This document shows positions 1 through 5,087 of a DNA stretch of 6,820 nt, in pieces; within the stretch, counting starts at the first letter, position 1, and every line of letters starts with the position of its first letter. Location: NCBI GenBank assembly GCA_003171295.1, contig PMYF01000656.1, positions 1,543 to 8,362 of the forward strand, in the 5' to 3' direction. The notes beneath the pieces were generated by a model. It searched no databases. It saw only the letters and a program-made list of their open reading frames with translations, and was not told the DNA's origin. The stretch is from Acidobacteriota bacterium (lineage in GTDB: Bacteria > Acidobacteriota > Terriglobia > UBA7540). The position numbers and the translations under genes were made by a program.

Positions 1-363
1 TTCGGCGGGTTCTACGACTCGGTCATGGACCGCTACTCCGACCTTAGTCTTCTGATCGGACTGTTGATCTACTACGGTCGCATCAATCGCTACTTTTATG
101 TCACGCTGGTCGCCGTCGGCATGATCGGATCCGTCATGGTCAGTTATACCCGCTCCCGCGCCGAGAACCTCATCCCCACCTGCAAAGTGGGTTTCATGGA
201 ACGCCCGGAGCGCGTGGTGCTGATCATCATCGGGGCGCTCTTCGATCGCATGGCCCCTGTGCTCTGGCTGATCGCGGTGCTCTCGAACATCACGGTCATC
301 CACCGCATCCTTTTCACGCGCCAGGAAGCTCGCAAACTGGCCGCTTCACAGTCCACACCTTAG
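1..363 (+). CDS. CDP-alcohol phosphatidyltransferase, PIP-synthase-like (C-terminal part)
   Basis: This is the last 120 codons of a gene that begins before the window. The frame opens at base 1 and ends with TAG. The first residues, GGFYDSVMD, supply the G-x3-D-x3-D end of the CDP-alcohol phosphatidyltransferase motif, whose two Asp residues bind metal and the CDP-lipid. Hydrophobic stretches follow, at about residues 16-26, 33-49, 73-86 and 88-103, as expected for a membrane-embedded enzyme. SYTRSRAENL and GFMERPERVV resemble the phosphatidylinositol-phosphate synthase / archaetidylinositol-phosphate synthase branch rather than PgsA of the phosphatidylglycerol route. The likely reaction joins CDP-diacylglycerol to an inositol phosphate or similar polyol phosphate at the inner membrane. 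The family is clear, but the acceptor substrate is inferred. The next gene starts 13 nt downstream on the same strand, so the two may be cotranscribed. Confidence 0.85.
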   Translation, partial: FGGFYDSVMDRYSDLSLLIGLLIYYGRINRYFYVTLVAVGMIGSVMVSYTRSRAENLIPTCKVGFMERPERVVLIIIGALFDRMAPVLWLIAVLSNITVIHRILFTRQEARKLAASQSTP

Positions 364-376
364 TTGATTACTCCCC

Positions 377-1177
377 ATGGCGCTTGCGCTGAACGTCGTA
401 AGGGATTTGCGGTTGTCACTGAGAACGTGGTTCTTTATCGCCTGGGTTGTGCTCTTTCCCGCTGTGGGGTTGGCGCAAGCGCCTTCGGGAACCGTCAGGG
501 TCAATCCCCGAGATGGCATGAATTATGTGTGGATACCGGCCGGGACGTTCATGATGGGCTGCTCGCCGGAAGACAGCGAATGCATGGGCCAGGAAAAGCC
601 GGCGCACCAGGTGACGATCAGCAAAGGCTTCTGGATTGGGCAAACCGAGGTGACGGTGAAAGCCTTCCGGGGATATGTCGAGTTGAGCGGAGCCCCGTTG
701 CCCACAGGTCAGAAGAGCAATCAGCATCCGGTAGTTTATGTGGACTGGGCGAGCGCGGCGGGATACTGCCGGTGGGCGGGGGGCCGACTGCCCACCGAGG
801 CGGAATGGGAATACGCCGCGCGCGGCGGCAGCGCCGCAGCCCGTTACGCGCCGGTCGAGGAGATTGCCTGGAACTCCGGGAACAGCGGCGGCCAATGGCA
901 CCGGGTGGGCCAGAGACGCGCCAACGGTTTCGGCTTATTTGACATGCTCGGAAACGTTTGGCAATGGGTTGATGATCGGTATGATGCCAACTACTATCGT
1001 AACAGTCCGGCCGTCGACCCTCCGGGACCGGCGAGTGGCCCGATGCGAGTGCTGCGCGGCGGCTCCTGGGGCTGCGCCCTCTCCTGCGTGCGGGCCTCCT
1101 CCCGCGGCGGGCGCGAACCCGGCACCCGCTACAGCGGCATCGGATTTCGGTGCGCGGCGGAGGTGGTGGCCCCCTGA
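377..1177 (+). CDS. Secreted SUMF1/FGE-sulfatase-domain protein
   Basis: This is a 266-residue protein with an N-terminal signal peptide: a hydrophobic run at residues 18-33 and a likely cut after AQA-35. A single FGE-sulfatase (SUMF1, formylglycine-generating-enzyme-like) domain covers about residues 46-262. Family landmarks in order are YVWIPAGTFMMG (50-61), FWIGQTEVT (85-93), PVVYVDW (118-124), GGRLPTEAEWEYAARGG (135-151), LGNVWQWV (191-198), RVLRGGSWGC (224-233) and GFRCA (256-260). The domain is a C-type-lectin-like fold used by true FGE, EgtB-type enzymes and many proteins of unknown role. The catalytic Cys pair of true FGE is not in register here (C233 and C237, three residues between them), so sulfatase activation is doubtful. 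The ATG at 377 has no visible Shine-Dalgarno. A TTG at 413 has AAGGGA seven bases upstream and would give a tidier 254-residue precursor with a 23-residue signal peptide. The function is unknown beyond the fold and an exported location. Confidence 0.85.
   Translation: MALALNVVRDLRLSLRTWFFIAWVVLFPAVGLAQAPSGTVRVNPRDGMNYVWIPAGTFMMGCSPEDSECMGQEKPAHQVTISKGFWIGQTEVTVKAFRGYVELSGAPLPTGQKSNQHPVVYVDWASAAGYCRWAGGRLPTEAEWEYAARGGSAAARYAPVEEIAWNSGNSGGQWHRVGQRRANGFGLFDMLGNVWQWVDDRYDANYYRNSPAVDPPGPASGPMRVLRGGSWGCALSCVRASSRGGREPGTRYSGIGFRCAAEVVAP
400..415 (+). promoter_or_regulatory. Candidate ribosome binding site for an alternative TTG start (413) of the SUMF1-domain gene
   Basis: AAGGGA at 400-405 lies seven bases before an in-frame TTG at 413-415. 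The annotated ATG at 377 is preceded by CTCCCC and lacks any purine-rich site. Starting at 413 removes twelve charged or mixed residues and leaves a standard signal peptide (SLRTW, then the hydrophobic core). Other starts remain possible. Confidence 0.4.
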
Positions 1178-1207
1178 CGTTCTCGCTCTTTTCTGAGGGG
1201 GAGTGCA

Positions 1208-1230
1208 GCATGCCCCGCGGAGGGGGGTGC
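1208..1230. terminator. Possible hairpin between convergent genes (weak)
   Basis: In the 87-nt gap between the converging SUMF1-domain gene and msrQ, GCATGCCCC (1208-1216) can pair with GGGGGGTGC (1222-1230) across a 5-nt loop. This gives eight pairs including one G-T, with one internal mismatch. No T-tract follows on either strand, so it is not a standard intrinsic terminator. It may simply be local G+C-rich structure. Confidence 0.25.
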
Positions 1231-1264
1231 CGGGGTACGCCGACGTGATGCTCGCAGGCGTTAT

Positions 1265-1915
1265 TCAACTCATCTCGGCGGTCGTGATCTCGGCTGGGAT
1301 CGCTTTGGCGCCGGGCTGGCGACGTCGCGAGACCAGCCAAAAGCCCGCGCGTAGGGCGAAAAGCAACCCCACCAGCGCGCCGTAAAACAGCGGCTTGCGG
1401 ACGTCCGACTTCACCAGCCAATAGTAGTGCACGACGCCGGCAATGGCGGTCACATAGATCAGCCGGTGCAGCATCCGCCAGCGCTTGCCACCCAAGCGGC
1501 GGATCCAGCCCACCGTGGAGGTCAACGCCAGGGGAAGCATCAGCACGAATCCCGTGAAGCCCACCGTGATGAACGGCCGCTTGCGCACATCGTGGAGCAT
1601 GTCTGCCCAGTCAAAGAATTTGTCGATGCCGATCCACATACTGAAGTGCAGGAATCCGTAGAAAAACGCAAACAGCCCGAGCATACGCCGGAAGCGAATC
1701 AGCTCCGGAAGCCGGAGGAGCTTGCGCGCCGGGTTCACCGCCAGCGTGATCACGATGAAGATCAGGGTCCAGTCCCCCGTCTGGTGGGTGATGTACTCGA
1801 TGGGATTGGCGGTAAGATGGTGGTGAAACGCCCGCCAGGCCAGCGCACCCAGCGGGCCCAGGCACAACACAAATACCGGTAGCTTGATCCCCTTGCTGCC
1901 CAGAAGTTTTTTCAA
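1265..1915 (-). CDS. msrQ: MsrQ, heme-binding membrane subunit of the MsrPQ methionine sulfoxide reductase system
   Basis: This 216-residue protein has about six membrane helices (near 11-29, 49-63, 75-95, 114-132, 149-166 and 174-195), the usual size and layout of MsrQ (YedZ) in the ferric-reductase-like transmembrane family. Histidines expected to hold heme are visible at H90 (FLHFSMW), H150 (MLHRLIY) and H163 (VVHYYW). Other family marks are TGDW (46-49), NPARKLLRLP (61-70) and RFRRMLGLFAF (74-84). MsrQ takes electrons from the quinone pool, or in some bacteria from a flavin reductase, and passes them to periplasmic MsrP. The start is TTG, supported by GGAG seven bases upstream; no in-frame ATG lies between it and the upstream stop at 1961-1963. 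The gene is downstream of msrP on the same strand, 190 nt away. This is wider than the near-overlap often seen for this pair. Confidence 0.93.
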   Translation of the reverse strand: MKKLLGSKGIKLPVFVLCLGPLGALAWRAFHHHLTANPIEYITHQTGDWTLIFIVITLAVNPARKLLRLPELIRFRRMLGLFAFFYGFLHFSMWIGIDKFFDWADMLHDVRKRPFITVGFTGFVLMLPLALTSTVGWIRRLGGKRWRMLHRLIYVTAIAGVVHYYWLVKSDVRKPLFYGALVGLLFALRAGFWLVSRRRQPGAKAIPAEITTAEMS

Positions 1916-2040
1916 GCGCGCACTCCGAGGGGAAGCTTGCTGAAGAATTCGTGGGGGCTGTCATCTCTCGGGGAGCGCCGCGGCCGAAGAATCTCGAGCT
2001 CGCATCTCGCCCCCAAGCAACTGCGTGCCTTCGCCCGCAC
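1912..2040 (-). CDS. Candidate 42-codon leader ORF coupled to msrQ (speculative)
   Basis: On the minus strand, a GTG at 2040-2038 follows GGAGG (2050-2046) with five bases between. It opens a frame of 42 codons ending in TGA at 1914-1912. That stop shares bases with the msrQ TTG start at 1915-1913 (sequence TTGA), the arrangement typical of translational coupling. The predicted peptide is Arg-rich, starts (M)RAKARSCLG and ends HEFFSKLPLGVRA. I do not recognise it, and it has no signal peptide or membrane segment. It fills most of the otherwise empty msrP-msrQ spacer. It could equally be a chance open frame in G+C-rich DNA; codon-level conservation in relatives would decide. Confidence 0.22.
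   Translation of the reverse strand: MRAKARSCLGARCELEILRPRRSPRDDSPHEFFSKLPLGVRA
1923..1926 (-). promoter_or_regulatory. Shine-Dalgarno site deciding the TTG start of msrQ
   Basis: Read on the minus strand, GGAG is followed by seven bases (TGCGCGC) and then TTG at 1915-1913. There is no competing ATG or GTG with a better site, so the TTG start is favoured. Confidence 0.6.
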
Positions 2041-2045
2041 GGCGG

Positions 2046-2071
2046 CCTCCGGGTGGCAGGAGGGCACCTCC
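2046..2071 (-). promoter_or_regulatory. Mutually exclusive short hairpins in the msrP-msrQ spacer (speculative)
   Basis: The minus-strand RNA reads GGAGG (2071-2067), UGC, CCUCC (2063-2059), an 8-nt stretch, then GGAGG (2050-2046). The middle CCUCC can pair with either GGAGG. The second GGAGG is the candidate ribosome binding site of the small ORF above, so the two pairings would expose or hide it. Stems are only five base pairs, so this is suggestive at most. Confidence 0.2.
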
Positions 2072-2105
2072 GGTTGACGTCCTTCGCACGCCCTTCAGCA
2101 AACCG

Positions 2106-3065
2106 CTAGAAGTTCTTCCGCAGATCCATGCCCGAGTAAAGCGACGCGACCTGGTCATAACCGTTGAACATCAGAGTGGAGCGCCGGGAAAATTCACCCA
2201 AGCGGCGCTCCTTGGCTTGGCTCCAGCGGGGGTGGTCAACGGCCGGGTTGACGTTGGAATAGAACCCGAACTCACTGGAATTGGCCATGTTCCAGGTGGT
2301 GGGCGGCTGCTTGTCCACCAGCTTGATCTTCACCAGCGACTTGATACTCTTGAACCCATACTTCCACGGCAGCACCATGCGCACCGGGGCGCCATCCTGG
2401 TTGGGCAACGTTTGCCCGTACATGCCGAAGCAGAGCAGCGCCAGCGGGTGCATGGCCTCGTCCAGCCGCAAGCCTTCCACGTAAGGGAAGGGAATGCCCC
2501 CGTAACGCGCCTCGGGCATTTGCCCCCGGTCGTAGAAACTCTCAAACGCCACGAACTTGGCTTTCGCTTGGGGCGCCACCTCCTTCAGCAGCACGCTCAA
2601 GGAGAAGCCGACCCACGGCACCACGATCGACCAAGCCTCGACGCACCGGTGCCGGTAGATGCGTTCCTCCAGCGGAGCCAGTTGCATGAGATCCTCAACC
2701 GAAAAAGTGCGTGGCTTGTCCACCAGCCCGCCCACTTTTACGCTCCAGGGAGAAGTTCGAAAGTTCTTCGCTTTCTCGGCGGGATCTTCCTTCCCCACCC
2801 CAAACTCGTAAAAGTTGTTGTAGTGGGTGACGTTGTCGTAGGGCGTCACTGCCTCGCTGGTGCTGAACGCGCTCTTCTGCGCCACATTCAGCTTGCTTCC
2901 GGCCACGACTTTCTGCATGGGCCACGCCAACTCCTTCAGGGTTCGTCCCGCCAGCGCCCCCGCCGTCACTCCCAGCGCGCCCGCGAGGAATTTTCGCCGG
3001 TTCACATAGAGCCACTTTGGAGTAATCTCCGACCCACGAATCTCGGCCGCCTTTTTGATCAGCAT
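2106..3065 (-). CDS. msrP: MsrP, Tat-exported molybdopterin-dependent protein-methionine-sulfoxide reductase
   Basis: This 319-residue protein is the periplasmic catalytic subunit of MsrPQ (formerly YedY) and is close to the usual family length. A twin-arginine signal is present: NRRKFLAG (22-29) followed by an Ala/Gly-rich core to about residue 40. The sulfite-oxidase-fold domain carries RHRCVEAWS (138-146), where C141 is the expected molybdenum ligand. Other family blocks are NNFYEFG (83-89), MPEARYGGIPFPY, GAPVRMVLPWKYGFKSIKS and the C-terminal FNGYDQVASLYSG. It reduces both R- and S-methionine sulfoxide in envelope proteins after oxidative (for example chlorine) stress, with electrons from MsrQ. 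The ATG at 3065 is well supported by AGAGGTGA a few bases upstream. It is first in the msrP-msrQ unit and has a good promoter about 100 bases upstream. Molybdopterin cofactor is loaded before Tat export. Confidence 0.96.
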   Translation of the reverse strand: MLIKKAAEIRGSEITPKWLYVNRRKFLAGALGVTAGALAGRTLKELAWPMQKVVAGSKLNVAQKSAFSTSEAVTPYDNVTHYNNFYEFGVGKEDPAEKAKNFRTSPWSVKVGGLVDKPRTFSVEDLMQLAPLEERIYRHRCVEAWSIVVPWVGFSLSVLLKEVAPQAKAKFVAFESFYDRGQMPEARYGGIPFPYVEGLRLDEAMHPLALLCFGMYGQTLPNQDGAPVRMVLPWKYGFKSIKSLVKIKLVDKQPPTTWNMANSSEFGFYSNVNPAVDHPRWSQAKERRLGEFSRRSTLMFNGYDQVASLYSGMDLRKNF

Positions 3066-3068
3066 GGT

Positions 3069-3076
3069 TCACCTCT
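3069..3076 (-). promoter_or_regulatory. Strong Shine-Dalgarno site of msrP
   Basis: The minus strand reads AGAGGTGA, with GAGGTG at 3075-3070, four bases before the ATG at 3065-3063. This is a near-ideal purine-rich ribosome binding site and fixes the start that precedes the Tat signal. Confidence 0.65.
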
Positions 3077-3078
3077 GC

Positions 3079-3090
3079 TGCCCCGGGGCA
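3079..3090. repeat. 12-bp perfect palindrome in the msrP leader
   Basis: TGCCCCGGGGCA is a perfect inverted repeat just upstream of the msrP ribosome binding site. It could be an operator or form a small four-pair RNA stem near the start. In G+C-rich DNA a chance origin is quite possible. Confidence 0.3.
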
Positions 3091-3166
3091 CCGTCGACTG
3101 CTCTACCTGGCCCGAAATGGCGCCCGCCCGGCCGCTCTTCACTTTTGGATTCGCCGCTGCCCTAAC

Positions 3167-3195
3167 ATTCTATTTGACGCTCAAGGTATTCTCAA
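3167..3195 (-). promoter_or_regulatory. Sigma-70-type promoter for msrP-msrQ
   Basis: On the minus strand, -35 TTGAGA (3195-3190) and -10 TAGAAT (3172-3167) are separated by exactly 17 bases. They sit in the most A+T-rich patch of the msrP-amidase gap. Transcription would begin near 3160, leaving a leader of about 95 nt before the msrP ATG. The -35 element matches the consensus at 4 of 6 positions and the -10 at 5 of 6. Confidence 0.6.
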
Positions 3196-3270
3196 AGATG
3201 TATTTGGGTAGCACTCTTACGCCCGCGGAAACGGAGCAGCCGGTCCTAGAAGTGCCTACGTCATGTTGGG

Positions 3271-3300
3271 TTGCGGCCACCGGCGGCGTTGCGCTACGAT
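3271..3300 (+). promoter_or_regulatory. Weak candidate promoter for the amidase gene
   Basis: TTGCGG (3271-3276) and TACGAT (3295-3300) are 18 bases apart and face the amidase. Initiation near 3307 would fall upstream of the plausible starts at 3349 and 3373. Only the TTG of the -35 and four bases of the -10 fit the consensus, so this is tentative. The 307-nt stretch 3066-3372 otherwise holds the msrP promoter and no recognisable gene. Confidence 0.35.
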
Positions 3301-3358
3301 CTCGTACCCCTAGGGAGGCGTCACCTGGCATCGGGACGCGCCCCGGACATGACGCAAC

Positions 3359-3366
3359 AGGAGGTG
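3359..3366 (+). promoter_or_regulatory. Consensus Shine-Dalgarno pointing to the TTG start of the amidase
   Basis: AGGAGGTG is complementary to the 3' end of 16S rRNA along its whole length and lies six bases before an in-frame TTG at 3373-3375. The ATG at 3349 has no comparable site. This supports a start that places the twin-arginine pair 14 residues from the N-terminus. Confidence 0.6.
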
Positions 3367-3372
3367 GAGACC

Positions 3373-5058
3373 TTGGAACCGACGCAGAAGTTCCCAGCGA
3401 TTTCGGGGCTGAACCGGAGAGGCTTCTTAACGGCCGGGATGCTCGCCGGATCTGTGGCTGTGGCTGCCCCGCTGGCTTCATCGCCTGCGGGAGCCGCACG
3501 GCGTGCCGAGGCTTGGACTCCTGCGACCCTCCCCGGGCCCGCCGTCGAGCCCTTCGAGCTCGATGAAATCACCCTGGGCGCGCTCGAAGAGGGCCTGAAG
3601 TCCGGCAAATTCACAGCGCACTCCCTCACCGAGAAGTACCTCGAGCGCATCGAGGAGATCGACAAGCGCGGGCCCGGCGTCAACGCGGTGCTGGAAGTGA
3701 ACCCCGATGCGCTCGCGATCGCCGACGCGCTCGACCGCGAGCGCCAGACGCGGGGACCGCGCGGGCCGTTGCACGGCATCCCGGTGCTCATCAAAGACAA
3801 CCTTGCGACACGCGACCGCATGCAGACTACGGCAGGCTCGCTGGCCTTGGCCGGAGCGACGCCACCCCAAGATTCCTTCGTCGCCAGGAAGCTGCGCGCG
3901 GCCGGCGCCGTGATTCTCGGCAAGACCAACCTGAGCGAGTGGGCCAACATCCGCTCCTCGCATTCCTCCAGCGGCTGGAGCGGGCGCGGCGGCCAGACCC
4001 GCAATCCCTATGCGCTCGACCGCAACCCTTGCGGCTCGAGTTCCGGCTCCGGCGCCGCGGTGGCGGCGAACCTCTGCGCCGTGGCCATTGGCACGGAGAC
4101 CGATGGCTCCATCGTGTGCCCGGCGAACACCAACGGCATTGTGGGCATCAAGCCCACGGTGGGACTGGTGAGCCGCGCCGGCATTATTCCTATCGCCCAC
4201 AGCCAGGACACCGCCGGGCCCATGGCACGCAGTGTCACCGACGCCGCGCTTCTCCTGGGGGCCATCGCCGGAGTGGATCGCGACGACCCCGCTACCGCCG
4301 CAAGCCGCGCCCCGGAAGGCTGCGACTATACGAAGTTCCTCGATGCCAAGGGCCTGGCCGGCGCGCGGATTGGCGTGGTGCGCAAGCTCTTTGGTTTCCA
4401 CGACACTGTTGACAAGTTGATGAACGGTGCAATCGAGGAAATGAAGCGGCAGGGAGGGGTCATCGTCGATCCGGCCGACATCGAAACCCTTGACCAGATG
4501 GGCGATGCCGAACTGCAAGTGCTGCTCTACGAACTGAAGGCTGACCTGAACGCTTATCTTGCGCAGCTCACGCCGGACGCTCCGGTACATTCCCTCCAGG
4601 AAATCATCGAGTTCAACGAGCGGCACCGGGAAAAGGAAATGCCCTATTTCGGCCAGGACCTTTTCATCAAGGCGCAAGCCAAAGGTTCGCTGTTCCGGAA
4701 GGAATACCTGGACGCACGCGAGAAGTGCAAAACCCTGATGCGCGCAGAAGGCATCGATGCGGTAATGGACAAATTCAAATTGGATGCGCTGGTGGCGCCC
4801 ACCGGCGGCCCCGCGTGCTTGATCGATCTCGTCGACGGCGACCACGACTTGGGCGGCAGCTCGACTCCCGCCGCCGTGGCCGGATACCCCAATATCAATG
4901 TGCCGATGGGATTCGTCTTTGGCTTACCCGTGGGAATCTCCTTCTTCGGCCGCGCCTGGAGCGAGCCCACCCTGATCAAGCTTGCCTACTCCTTCGAGCA
5001 GGCCACGAAGCATCGCCGCCCCCCGCGCTTCCTCCCCACCGTGGATCTGACCGGATAA
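3373..5058 (+). CDS. Tat-exported amidase-signature hydrolase, peptide-amidase-like
   Basis: From the preferred TTG start this is 561 residues; from the ATG at 3349 it is 569. A twin-arginine signal LNRRGFLTAG (13-22) is followed by an Ala-rich core and a likely cut after SPAGA, about residue 41. The amidase-signature Ser-cisSer-Lys triad is visible as K141 (PVLIKDN), cis-Ser S222 (CGSSSGSG) and nucleophile S246 (TETDGSIVCPA). The 24-residue gap between the serines is the family standard. The blocks KTNLSEWAN, GWSGRGGQTRNPY, ANTNGIVGIKPTVGLVSR and the C-terminal AVAGYPNINVPMG closely match what I recall of Stenotrophomonas maltophilia peptide amidase (Pam), which removes the C-terminal amide from peptides. 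The lack of a GatB/C neighbour and the presence of an export signal argue against tRNA amidotransferase subunit A. The substrate remains inferred. The gene is divergent from msrP and convergent with the enolase-superfamily gene. Confidence 0.9.
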   Translation: MEPTQKFPAISGLNRRGFLTAGMLAGSVAVAAPLASSPAGAARRAEAWTPATLPGPAVEPFELDEITLGALEEGLKSGKFTAHSLTEKYLERIEEIDKRGPGVNAVLEVNPDALAIADALDRERQTRGPRGPLHGIPVLIKDNLATRDRMQTTAGSLALAGATPPQDSFVARKLRAAGAVILGKTNLSEWANIRSSHSSSGWSGRGGQTRNPYALDRNPCGSSSGSGAAVAANLCAVAIGTETDGSIVCPANTNGIVGIKPTVGLVSRAGIIPIAHSQDTAGPMARSVTDAALLLGAIAGVDRDDPATAASRAPEGCDYTKFLDAKGLAGARIGVVRKLFGFHDTVDKLMNGAIEEMKRQGGVIVDPADIETLDQMGDAELQVLLYELKADLNAYLAQLTPDAPVHSLQEIIEFNERHREKEMPYFGQDLFIKAQAKGSLFRKEYLDAREKCKTLMRAEGIDAVMDKFKLDALVAPTGGPACLIDLVDGDHDLGGSSTPAAVAGYPNINVPMGFVFGLPVGISFFGRAWSEPTLIKLAYSFEQATKHRRPPRFLPTVDLTG

Positions 5059-5087
5059 GCCCTTGCGCCCGCCGCGGTTTCACCTCA

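Noticed and set aside
1203..1385. Small plus-strand open frame (60 codons) after the SUMF1-domain gene
   Set aside because: Most of it is antisense to the 3' end of msrQ, and it has no recognisable features.
618..1421. Minus-strand open frame (267 codons) over the SUMF1-domain gene and the msrQ end
   Set aside because: It overlaps two well-supported genes. It is extremely Arg/Pro-rich, with no family motif and no plausible ribosome binding site context.
2025..3566. Long plus-strand open frame (513 codons) across msrP and its promoter
   Set aside because: It is antisense to msrP, runs through the divergent promoter region into the amidase in the wrong frame, and has a His/Arg/Pro-rich shadow composition without motifs.
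3478..4845. Long minus-strand open frame (455 codons) opposite the amidase gene
   Set aside because: It lies wholly antisense to a gene with an intact catalytic triad. Its product shows no recognisable domain and has the composition of a G+C-rich shadow frame.
3373..5058. Annotation as glutamyl-tRNA(Gln) amidotransferase subunit A (gatA)
   Set aside because: It shares the amidase-signature fold. However, the Tat signal, the lack of gatB/gatC neighbours and the closer likeness to peptide amidase argue against it.
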